Source: CAZVCG01 sp964626265
GTDB taxonomy: Bacteria > Pseudomonadota > Alphaproteobacteria > UBA9219
Assembly (NCBI GenBank): GCA_964626265.1
Contig: CAZVCG010000048.1
Span: 1 to 12,776 of the forward strand
Reading direction: 5' to 3'
Length of the DNA: 12,776 bases
In this document: positions 6,212-11,900 of the stretch, piece after piece
Layout: each line of letters opens with the position of its first letter
Position numbering within the stretch: position 1 is the first letter of the stretch
Translations under genes and position numbers: made by a program
The notes under the pieces: model-generated
Told to the model about the DNA's origin: nothing
The model's input: only the letters and a program-made list of their open reading frames with translations
Database searches by the model: none

Positions 6212-7693
6212 ATGACCAAATTGACAGACCTGACAATCACCGAAGCCCTTGCGGCGCTCGACAAAAAAGAAACGTCCGCCGTCGAATTGACCGAAGCCCA
6301 CATCAAGGGCTGCGAAAAGGCGCGTGGACTTAACGCGTTCGTCACCGAAACTTTCGATCTTGCGCGCGAACGCGCCAAAGCCTCCGACGCCCGCCGCGCC
6401 AAAGGCCAGATCGGCGCGATGGAAGGCATCCCGATCGCGATGAAGGATTTGTATTGCACGAAGGGCGTGCGCACGACGGCGTCGAGCAAAATCCTCGATA
6501 ATTTTATCCCGACGTACGAATCCACCGTGTCGCAAAAACTGGAAGACGCGGGAACGATCATGCTCGGCAAGGTCGCGCTGGACGAATTCGCGATGGGATC
6601 GTCCACCACCACCAACGCCTTCGGCAACGTCATCAACCCGTGGTCAGGACCCGATCCCGCCAACGCTGCCAGAAAACTCGTCCCAGGCGGCTCGTCGGGC
6701 GGCTCTGCCGCCGCTGTCGCGGGCCGTTTCGCCATGGCCGCGACAGGCACGGATACAGGCGGCTCGATCCGCCAGCCAGCCTCCGTTTGCGGCATCGTCG
6801 GCATCAAGCCGACGTATGGCCGTTGCTCGCGCTGGGGCATTATCGCGTTCGCGTCATCGCTCGATCAAGCCGGGCCGATCACGCGCTCCGTGGCCGACGC
6901 CGCGCTTATGCTGCGCACGATGGCGGGTTTCGACCCCAAGGATTCCACATCCGTCGATGTGCCTGTGCCGGATTTCACATCCGCCTTGGGCCAGTCCATC
7001 AAGGGCATGAAAATCGGCGTGCCGCGCGAATACCGCATGGAAGGCATGAATCCGGAAGTCGACGCGCTGTGGAACAAAGGCGTTCAGATGATGCGCGACG
7101 CGGGAGCGGAGCCTGTTGAAATCAGCTTGCCGCACACGAAATACGCGCTGCCGGTTTACTACATCATCGCGCCCGCCGAGGCATCGTCGAACCTTGCGCG
7201 TTACGACGGCGTGCGCTTCGGCGAACGCGTGGCGAACGGCGACCTCACGGCGATGTACGAAAACACGCGCGGACAAGGGTTCGGCAAGGAAGTGCGCCGC
7301 CGCATCCTGATCGGCACGTACGTTCTGTCCGCCGGATACTATGACGCGTATTACGTGCGCGCCCAGCGCGTGCGCCGCAAGTTGCGCAACGACTTCGACG
7401 AAGCGTTCAAGAAATGCGACACGATCCTGACGCCCGTCGCGCCAGGCACGGCATTCGGCTTTGGCGAAAAGCAGGATGATCCGATCCAGATGTATCTGGA
7501 AGACGTGTTCACGGTCACGCTCAATCTCGTTGGCTTGCCCGGCATCGCCGTGCCTGTGGGGCTGGCCTCGAACGGCCTGCCCATGGGCTTGCAGCTGATC
7601 GGCAAGGCGTTCGATGAAATGACGCTCTTCAAGGCGGCGTCGGCCCTTGAAAAGGCCGCAGGCTTTACCGCCAAGCCGCCGTTCACGGCTTAA
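6212..7693 (+). CDS. gatA: Asp-tRNA(Asn)/Glu-tRNA(Gln) amidotransferase subunit A
   Basis: GatA is the amidase subunit that frees ammonia from glutamine for the transamidation done with GatB. The protein is 493 residues, normal for the family. The amidase-signature Ser-cisSer-Lys triad is visible: K78 in IAMKDLYCTKG (75-85), S161 in VPGGSSGGSAAA (157-168) and the nucleophile S185 in TDTGGSIRQPAS (180-191). The C-terminal part holds DTILTPVAPGTAFGFGEK and the substrate-site region LVGLPGIAVPVGL. The open frame extends up to 6173, but that start lies inside the hairpin element; the ATG at 6212 gives the usual MTKLTDLTITEAL beginning. gatB, often next in the operon, is not here: the next gene is on the opposite strand 18 bp away, so gatB must be encoded elsewhere. 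Confidence 0.97.
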   Translation: MTKLTDLTITEALAALDKKETSAVELTEAHIKGCEKARGLNAFVTETFDLARERAKASDARRAKGQIGAMEGIPIAMKDLYCTKGVRTTASSKILDNFIPTYESTVSQKLEDAGTIMLGKVALDEFAMGSSTTTNAFGNVINPWSGPDPANAARKLVPGGSSGGSAAAVAGRFAMAATGTDTGGSIRQPASVCGIVGIKPTYGRCSRWGIIAFASSLDQAGPITRSVADAALMLRTMAGFDPKDSTSVDVPVPDFTSALGQSIKGMKIGVPREYRMEGMNPEVDALWNKGVQMMRDAGAEPVEISLPHTKYALPVYYIIAPAEASSNLARYDGVRFGERVANGDLTAMYENTRGQGFGKEVRRRILIGTYVLSAGYYDAYYVRAQRVRRKLRNDFDEAFKKCDTILTPVAPGTAFGFGEKQDDPIQMYLEDVFTVTLNLVGLPGIAVPVGLASNGLPMGLQLIGKAFDEMTLFKAASALEKAAGFTAKPPFTA

Positions 7694-7711
7694 TCAGGCT
7701 TGCTCTTCGGC

Positions 7712-8236
7712 TCACATCAAAAACGACATTTGGTAAACCATGTCGTCGGCGATTTTTTTTTGCTCGGCGCTGAAGGAATTATAGAGCGGCGTAAGCGCGG
7801 CCATGAACGCCTTTTGCTGTTTCAGGTCGAACTCGCGCCTTTCTTGTATTTGATTCAAAGTATTGATCAACGATTGGCCCGTCTGTGAAGAGGCATTGGG
7901 GGCGGGTTCTGCGCCGCACGATCCTCCGAGTTTCGCGGCAAAATCGCTTTTCTCTTTATTGTTTTTCATAACCATTTTCACGAAAGCGTCCCAAAGCGCC
8001 GTTTGTTTGTCGGTAATTTTCAATTTTGCTTTCGCGGCGGCCAATGCCGCGTTTTTGTCTTCGATGTAAAGTTGGTATTCCTTAACCTTGGCCTCAATCT
8101 CCGGAGAAGTTTTGGCTGTATCGGCCAAAACTTCCTTAGGCGGGTCTTTGGGCTGAGCCGTGTCCTGGGCGCACAGGGGAAAGGAAAGCGCGTTTAGAAG
8201 AAAAGCAAAAGCTAAAATCGTTTTTGGCCGGAACAT
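7712..8236 (-). CDS. Small secreted LTXXQ-motif (Spy/CpxP-like) protein
   Basis: A 174-residue protein with a clear Sec signal peptide: MFRPK, a hydrophobic core (7-19) and a likely type I cleavage after LCA (23). The cysteine sits at -2 and there is no lipobox, so it is probably not a lipoprotein. The mature part is highly charged and helical. Two stretches fit the LTXXQ motif pair of Spy/CpxP periplasmic chaperones: ITDKQTALWDAF (74-85) and LTPLYNSFSAEQKKIADDM (148-166, with FSAEQ 155-159). Spy holds unfolded proteins in the periplasm and CpxP modulates the Cpx sensor; the specific role here is not known. The open frame runs on to 8407, but that part translates the tRNA-Gly gene and its flanking repeat and is spurious. 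The chosen ATG at 8236 has AGGA six bases upstream. It converges on gatA with an 18-bp gap. Confidence 0.75.
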   Translation of the reverse strand: MFRPKTILAFAFLLNALSFPLCAQDTAQPKDPPKEVLADTAKTSPEIEAKVKEYQLYIEDKNAALAAAKAKLKITDKQTALWDAFVKMVMKNNKEKSDFAAKLGGSCGAEPAPNASSQTGQSLINTLNQIQERREFDLKQQKAFMAALTPLYNSFSAEQKKIADDMVYQMSFLM

Positions 8237-8242
8237 TTTTTT

Positions 8243-8246
8243 TCCT
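8243..8246 (-). promoter_or_regulatory. Shine-Dalgarno sequence that fixes the start of the LTXXQ protein
   Basis: Minus-strand AGGA followed by six A residues and ATG at 8236. It selects the signal-peptide Met over an upstream in-frame Met at 8266 and over the frame that runs into the tRNA. Confidence 0.65.
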
Positions 8247-8290
8247 AGATGGAGAGGGTACATCTTGACAGCGCTTAAAGGCGATAGCCC

Positions 8291-8347
8291 GCCTTCGCCC
8301 TTCGGGCTTCGTCGGGGCAGCCCTCGCTCACTCGCGTTCGCGAAGGC
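8291..8347 (-). repeat. Palindromic element abutting the 3' end of tRNA-Gly
   Basis: GCCTTCGC (8291-8298) pairs with GCGAAGGC (8340-8347), an 8-bp outer stem whose right end touches the encoded CCA of the tRNA. Inside are GCCC/GGGC (8297-8300 with 8304-8307, loop TTC) and CGCG/CGCG (8333-8336 with 8339-8342). The inner hairpins overlap the outer stem, so they would be alternative folds. It could act in tRNA 3' processing, as a Rho-independent-like stop without a T-run, or be a dispersed palindrome that inserts next to tRNA genes. Which of these applies is not decided by the sequence. Confidence 0.6.
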
Positions 8348-8421
8348 TGGAGCGGGTGAAGGGAATCGAACCCTCGTCGTAAGCTTGGGAAGCTTCTGCT
8401 CTACCATTGAGCTACACCCGC
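8348..8421 (-). tRNA. tRNA-Gly, anticodon CCC, CCA end encoded
   Basis: The minus strand folds as a full cloverleaf of 74 nt: acceptor GCGGGTG/CACCCGC (7 bp), D arm GCTC/GAGC, anticodon loop TTCCCAA with CCC at 8387-8389, and T arm GAGGG with loop TTCGATT and CCCTT. T is the discriminator and CCA (8348-8350) is encoded. The anticodon stem has four Watson-Crick pairs plus a G-A mismatch at its outer end, which I believe is common in alphaproteobacterial tRNA-Gly of this type. It would read GGG glycine codons. It is followed by a palindromic element and then the LTXXQ gene on the same strand, which may be co-transcribed. Confidence 0.96.
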
Positions 8422-8438
8422 ACTCTTAACTACCTTGT

Positions 8439-8543
8439 GTCATTCCCGCGGAAGCGGGAATCCAGCGCCGCATGTCCTTGCGGCGTATGACTCTTATGGC
8501 TCGCAGACGCTCGCCGCTGGATCCCCGTTTTCACGGGGATGAC
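8439..8543. repeat. Inverted pair of GTCAT-type hairpin units between tRNA-Gly and argC
   Basis: Two 27-nt units face each other at 8439-8465 and, inverted, at 8517-8543. Each starts GTCAT and ends ATCCAG around a six-base stem and a four-base loop. In unit one the stem is TCCCGC/GCGGGA with loop GGAA. In unit two, read on the minus strand, it is CCCCGT/ACGGGG with loop GAAA. The stem differences are paired (T-A to C-G, C-G to T-A), so base pairing is kept. Between the units is another hairpin, CGCCGC/GCGGCG (8466-8471 with 8480-8485). The element fills most of the 130-bp gap and starts 18 bp from the tRNA 5' end, 8 bp past the argC stop. It resembles dispersed palindromic repeats with GTCATTCC ends known from many proteobacterial genomes. 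Confidence 0.8.
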
Positions 8544-8551
8544 GCATAAAG

Positions 8552-9628
8552 CTAAGGGAAAAGAGCCGTCTGCGCAAGGCCGGTCGTTTCCTCAAGCCCG
8601 TACATCACGTTCATGTTTTGCACGGCCTGCCCCGCCGCGCCTTTGACGAGGTTATCGATAGCCGACAGGATGATCGCGCGTCCCGGCACACGGTCGGCGA
8701 CCACGTTCATCTGGCACAAGTTCGTCCCGCGCACTTGGTGTGTGGAAGGTAATTGCTTTTCCGGCAATGTCTGAACGAACGGCTCGTTTGCATAAGCCTT
8801 TTGCCACGCGTTGCGGATCGCGGCGATGTCAGCGCCTTTCGCCAGCTTCACATAGATGCTTTCGAAAATGCCACGGCTCATCGGGACAAGATGCGGCGTG
8901 AAATTGACGATCACGCCTTTGCCCGCCGCGCCACTCAAGCCCTGTTCGATTTCCGGTGCGTGGCGGTGCGACGCCACGCCATAGGCCATCAATCCCTCGG
9001 CCGCCTCGCAATACAGGTTGCCTTGTTTCAGTTCGCGTCCCGCGCCGCTTACGCCCGATTTGGCGTCGATGATGATATCGTCGGATTCAATCAATCCGGC
9101 CTTGAGCAGAGGGACAAGCGGAAGTTGCGCCGCCGTCGGGTAACAGCCGGGATTAGCGACGATCCGGGCGCCGCGCACCTTGTCGCGCGCGAGTTCCGTC
9201 AACCCATAAACCGCCCCTGTTTGCAGTTGCGGCGCGCGGTGCGCATGGCCGTACCATTTTTCGTAAACGTTTACGTCTGCTAAACGGAAATCCGCCGACA
9301 GATCGACGACGCGCACGTTTTGCGGCAGCGCGGCGATCACATCTTGCGTCGTGCCGTGCGGCAACGCGCAAAAAACCAGATCAACCTTTCCGAAATCTAC
9401 CGCGTCGATCTTGCACAAATCCGGCAAACCGCGTCCCGCCAGATGCGGCAACACGGCGGCCACAGGCTGGCCCGCGTTCTTTTCAGCCGTCAGGGCGACG
9501 AGCCTGGCGTTCGGATGCGCCAGCAAAAGACGCAACAACTCCGCGCCCGTGTATCCGCTGGCTCCGAGGATAGCGATAGACAGAGGGTCGGGGTTCGGGG
9601 GTCGGGGGTCGGGGTTTGAAATAGGCAT
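8552..9628 (-). CDS. argC: N-acetyl-gamma-glutamyl-phosphate reductase
   Basis: ArgC reduces N-acetylglutamyl phosphate, made by ArgB, to N-acetylglutamate semialdehyde with NADPH, the third step of arginine synthesis in the cytoplasm. Of 358 residues, 22-30 are the dinucleotide-binding GASGYTGAE. The catalytic cysteine is C162 in VANPGCYPTAAQLPL (158-172), and the H221/H223 region SHRHAPEIEQ fits the catalytic histidine. DAKSGVSGAGREL (188-200) and FTPHLVPMSRGI (243-254) are further family blocks. The length matches the long form (about 340-350 residues) plus an N-terminal tail. Residues 1-15 (MPISNPDPRPPNPDP) are encoded by a G/C-repeat tract and look like low-complexity sequence added before the true domain start. 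No other ATG lies near residue 16, so either the tail is translated or a non-ATG start is used. It is divergent from argB, 93 bp away. Confidence 0.95.
   Translation of the reverse strand: MPISNPDPRPPNPDPLSIAILGASGYTGAELLRLLLAHPNARLVALTAEKNAGQPVAAVLPHLAGRGLPDLCKIDAVDFGKVDLVFCALPHGTTQDVIAALPQNVRVVDLSADFRLADVNVYEKWYGHAHRAPQLQTGAVYGLTELARDKVRGARIVANPGCYPTAAQLPLVPLLKAGLIESDDIIIDAKSGVSGAGRELKQGNLYCEAAEGLMAYGVASHRHAPEIEQGLSGAAGKGVIVNFTPHLVPMSRGIFESIYVKLAKGADIAAIRNAWQKAYANEPFVQTLPEKQLPSTHQVRGTNLCQMNVVADRVPGRAIILSAIDNLVKGAAGQAVQNMNVMYGLEETTGLAQTALFP
9585..9614 (+). repeat. G-run tract (G-quadruplex motif) at the argC start
   Basis: Five G-runs of 3, 4, 5, 5 and 4 bases (9585-9587, 9590-9593, 9597-9601, 9604-9608, 9611-9614) are separated by two or three bases (TC or TTC). 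This satisfies the usual G-quadruplex pattern on the plus strand, the template strand for argC. It encodes the Pro/Asp-rich N-terminal tail of ArgC. A related C-rich stretch, CCGAACCCTGAACC (9697-9710), lies in the opposite sense just before argB. Confidence 0.7.
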
Positions 9629-9721
9629 ATAATGACCAGCTTTCTGTATTTGGTTTTAGGGGTATATAGCGTATTGTCGCCTAAATTAACACTGTGTCCG
9701 AACCCTGAACCTCGTAACCAT
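9629..9721. promoter_or_regulatory. Divergent argC/argB intergenic region
   Basis: These 93 bp must hold the start signals for both genes. The core (about 9636-9694) is AT-rich and contains a near-symmetric TATATA (9664-9669) that could act as a -10 in either direction, but no convincing -35 at the right spacing was found. No ARG box could be recognised. A C-rich stretch at 9697-9710 mirrors the G-runs inside argC. Confidence 0.35.
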
Positions 9722-10579
9722 ATGACCAACGCCACCGCCCAGACCATCGCCGAGTTTATGGATGAGCTTGCCTCCTATAAAGGGCAAACCGTCGTCGTTA
9801 AAATCGGCGGAAATTCCATCGACGAAGATCCCGCGTTTTTGGGTTCGCTGGCCGCCCAGTTGGCTTTTTTGCAAAAGCACGGCGTAAGGATCGTATTGGT
9901 GCATGGCGGCGGACCGCAGATCGACCGCGCCCTGGCAGCGGCCAACCTTCAGGTGGCGAAAAACCCCGATGGCCGCCGCCCTACCTCGCCCGCCATGATG
10001 ACCGTCGTGGCCAACACGATGGCCGAGATCAGCCGGACGGTTGGCGAAGCATTATCGAAACAAAATTGCGCCGTTTATGTCGCCGCCGAAAGCGCGGGTT
10101 ATAAAGTGCGCGCCACGCCTTTATATGAAAACGTCTCTCTCGACGAAGACCGGACGGGAATGCCGACGACTGTTGACGCGTTGGCTTTGCGTCAGCCTTT
10201 GGTTCAGGGCAAAATCGTCGTCATGAGTTCCGTGTGCGGCGGGCCGCAGGATTTGCCGTTCAACACCAACGCCGACGATTGCGCGATGGCCGTGGCGATG
10301 GCGCTAGGCGCGCGGCGGCTTGTGATGGCGACGAACGTGCCCGGCGTTTACGACGCGAATAAAAACATCATCGAACGGTTGACCCCGGACATGGCCCGCC
10401 GATTGTTCGAAGACGGCACCATCGCGGGCGGCATGATCCCCAAGGTGGAAAGCGCGCTGCGTTCTCTGGAAGCCGGCGTCGGAGGCGTAGCCATCATCGA
10501 CGCGCACCAGCCGTGGGGCTTGTTGACGGAATTGTTGACTCACAAAGGCTTGGGCACGCTTATCGCGCCGGACGCGTAG
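9722..10579 (+). CDS. argB: Acetylglutamate kinase (divergent)
   Basis: ArgB phosphorylates N-acetylglutamate with ATP, the second step of arginine synthesis. The 285-residue protein has the amino-acid-kinase fold blocks: VVVKIGGNS (24-32, K27), IVLVHGGGPQI (57-67), FNTNADDCAMAVA (180-192), LVMATNVPGVYD (200-211) and GTIAGGMIPKVESAL (232-246, K241). The C-terminus WGLLTELLTHKGLGTLI matches the usual end. Two blocks normally well kept in ArgB are altered: GLRVTD appears as GRRPTS (84-89), keeping the second Arg and the Thr, and the SGKDG motif is absent. The frame is open from 9632, but residues before the ATG at 9722 look like intergenic DNA and the shorter form begins at a normal point. No Shine-Dalgarno is clear. 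It is divergent from argC, which makes the substrate relation of the pair convincing. Confidence 0.9.
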   Translation: MTNATAQTIAEFMDELASYKGQTVVVKIGGNSIDEDPAFLGSLAAQLAFLQKHGVRIVLVHGGGPQIDRALAAANLQVAKNPDGRRPTSPAMMTVVANTMAEISRTVGEALSKQNCAVYVAAESAGYKVRATPLYENVSLDEDRTGMPTTVDALALRQPLVQGKIVVMSSVCGGPQDLPFNTNADDCAMAVAMALGARRLVMATNVPGVYDANKNIIERLTPDMARRLFEDGTIAGGMIPKVESALRSLEAGVGGVAIIDAHQPWGLLTELLTHKGLGTLIAPDA

Positions 10580-10610
10580 ACTTTTCCAGATCATTATTAC
10601 TATTCCCGTT

Positions 10611-10740
10611 TGTCTTTCCGCACGAAACTCGCGGCAACGCCGCGAGTGAAGATGCGGAATCCCGTTTGTATTTCAAACAAATAAAACGGGATTCCGGCTC
10701 GCGCGGCTCGTCTTTGCCTCGCCGCATGGCCGGAATGACA
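10611..10740. repeat. 130-bp element with TGTC-type terminal inverted repeats and internal hairpins
   Basis: Ends are TGTCTTTCCG (10611-10620) and CGGAATGACA (10731-10740), an inverted repeat with one mismatch. The left arm closes with TTCCGCA/TGCGGAA (10616-10622 with 10653-10659) around a 9-bp hairpin ACTCGCGGC/GCCGCGAGT (10627-10635 with 10639-10647). The right arm closes with ATTCCGGC/GCCGGAAT (10691-10698 with 10729-10736). The centre is a 13-bp inverted repeat, 10655-10667 with 10684-10696. A 15-base near-direct repeat starting TCCCGTTTGT occurs at 10604 and 10660, one copy just outside the left end. No transposase gene is present. The TGTCATTCC end is shared with the element at 8439-8543. 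Confidence 0.7.
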
Positions 10741-10846
10741 ACCTTTTTAATGGCGTTTATGTACCGTAAGCGCCGTTAACCATTCTTCGCGAAACCATAA
10801 TTTCCATTGAGGTCCTTTCGTCTCTGTTATAAATTCGCCTCCACGG

Positions 10847-10874
10847 CATGGCTTTTTGCCATGATGTGTTTTTT
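10847..10874 (+). terminator. Weak hairpin with nearby T-run
   Basis: CATGGC (10847-10852) pairs with GCCATG (10858-10863) over a TTTTT loop, and a run of six T lies at 10869-10874. The stem is only 6 bp and the T-run is five bases away, so this is a weak terminator candidate, perhaps for argB read-through. Confidence 0.25.
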
Positions 10875-11002
10875 GGGAGCAAAGGGTTGTTAACGGCCTT
10901 TATCCATCGACCGCGACGACGCGGATCCTTTTGGATCTGACGGCGTTGGCGTTCGGGTTTTTGTAGCGCTCCGCTTTTTTCAGATCGGCAACACAATTGT
11001 TT

Positions 11003-11021
11003 TTCCGGCGAAAAGCCGGAA
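11003..11021 (+). other. Hairpin upstream of the acetyltransferase gene
   Basis: TTCCGGC (11003-11009) and GCCGGAA (11015-11021) form a 7-bp stem with a GAAAA loop, 36 bp before the ATG. It would sit in the 5' leader if transcription starts upstream. No known regulatory RNA was recognised. Confidence 0.35.
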
Positions 11022-11057
11022 CGATCGAATACCATTTTGAAGAAAGAAAAACAGATC

Positions 11058-11897
11058 ATGGATATGCCCCTCGCCATTGAAAAACCACCCTATCCCCTTT
11101 CCCCTTATGCCGCCACGCTTGGTGGTTCGCACGAAACGATGGGGCAAACCCCATCGCATGGCGTTCAGGTTTTGCGCGGCGACGGATGGCTTGGCGCGGT
11201 GGTTGCGACGCATGAGCGCGTGCGCGACGGAATGTTGCCCCACCAAAAACATTTCCTGTTGCCCAAGCCCGCGTCGTATTTCCGCGACTTATTGAATGGC
11301 ATAGGCGGCATATTGTTCGGCGTGTTTTCGGATGACGAACTGGTCGGCTCGATGGCGTTGACGTGGACCGATGGGTTTCAGGACGCCAAAGCCAAAGGCC
11401 GCCTGACCGCGCCCGACAAGAACGGGCGGCTCAACAAGAAATACGGGAAGGGCCGCGCGGCGGTTATCCAGTCGATGGGGCTTGTCAATCCCTATATGGG
11501 CCGCGGCTTTTCGCGCGTTTTACTTCAGGCTGCTATTGAAAATGCAAGGCAACAGGGTTGCGACCACGTCTTCGCGCAAGTGGCCGAGCAAAACACGCTC
11601 AGCTGGCTGCGCTTCATGGATCAGGATTTCGCCATCGTCTCGGCGTGGATCGACGGCCACCGCCGTTATTTGCTGAAGTGGCTGGCGCCGCAAGAAAAAG
11701 AAAAACTGCTCAAGCGCGCCAAGCCCGCCGACCGCGTCAGTTACGGCAAAAGCTTTGCGCAACTGCCCGCGCTTATGGCGCAAATCTCGGCAAACGTAGA
11801 AAAAGAGCGCATGGCGTTTCTAGACAACCGCTTTGGTGAGACAGGCGCGCTCAACGTCGTCTTTGGCCCCGCGCGGCGCAAGTGGTTGCCTGTCTGA
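11058..11897 (+). CDS. GNAT-fold N-acetyltransferase of unknown substrate
   Basis: A 279-residue cytoplasmic protein. Residues about 80-210 fit the GNAT fold: a strand with LFGVFSDDELVGSMALTW (86-103), then QSMGLVNPYMGRGFSRVLLQA (138-158), where YMGRG matches the acetyl-CoA pyrophosphate loop, then CDHVFAQVAEQNTLSWLRFMDQDFAIV (168-194) covering motif B. The first 70 residues and the Lys/Arg-rich C-terminal region (211-279) lie outside the core and were not recognised. The substrate cannot be told. A TTG in frame at 11037 would add seven residues, and an ATG two codons later (11064) is also possible; ATG 11058 is chosen, with only a purine-rich stretch upstream. It stands alone after a 478-bp gap and converges on gyrB with 3 bp between the stops. 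Confidence 0.75.
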   Translation: MDMPLAIEKPPYPLSPYAATLGGSHETMGQTPSHGVQVLRGDGWLGAVVATHERVRDGMLPHQKHFLLPKPASYFRDLLNGIGGILFGVFSDDELVGSMALTWTDGFQDAKAKGRLTAPDKNGRLNKKYGKGRAAVIQSMGLVNPYMGRGFSRVLLQAAIENARQQGCDHVFAQVAEQNTLSWLRFMDQDFAIVSAWIDGHRRYLLKWLAPQEKEKLLKRAKPADRVSYGKSFAQLPALMAQISANVEKERMAFLDNRFGETGALNVVFGPARRKWLPV

Positions 11898-11900
11898 AAT

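Larger units (their letters stand above)
10580..11057. other. 478-bp gap without a convincing gene
   Basis: The left part holds the 130-bp double-hairpin element (10611-10740). The right part (10741-11057) has several hairpins and T-runs and no convincing coding frame. Hairpins include CATGGC/GCCATG (10847-10863), GATCC/GGATC (10924-10937, loop TTTT) and TTCCGGC/GCCGGAA (11003-11021). A TTGAGG (10807-10812) and TATAAA (10828-10833) are only 15 bases apart, a poor promoter. It could be the leader of the acetyltransferase gene or hold a small RNA. No known riboswitch or RNA family was recognised. Confidence 0.4.

Noticed and set aside
8237..8407. N-terminal extension of the LTXXQ protein frame
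   Set aside because: It translates the tRNA-Gly gene and its palindrome (giving the RVRFPSPAP type of sequence), and a signal peptide with a Shine-Dalgarno begins at 8236.
8348..8543. tRNA-Gly as an integration site of a genomic island
   Set aside because: No integrase gene and no repeat of the tRNA 3' end was found in the window; the flanking genes are housekeeping genes.
9632..9721. Longer start for argB
   Set aside because: The added 30 residues come from the AT-rich divergent promoter region and its C-rich stretch; ArgB proteins normally begin near the ATG at 9722.
6125..10740. CRISPR array
   Set aside because: The repeats are paired palindromes of different sequence, not regularly spaced direct repeats, and no cas gene is present.
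10757..11077. 106-codon minus-strand open frame before the acetyltransferase gene
   Set aside because: It overlaps the acetyltransferase start, has no ribosome site at its first ATG, an odd Arg/Lys/Trp-rich composition and no recognisable family. Only its last 16 codons have a good ribosome site, reported as a finding.
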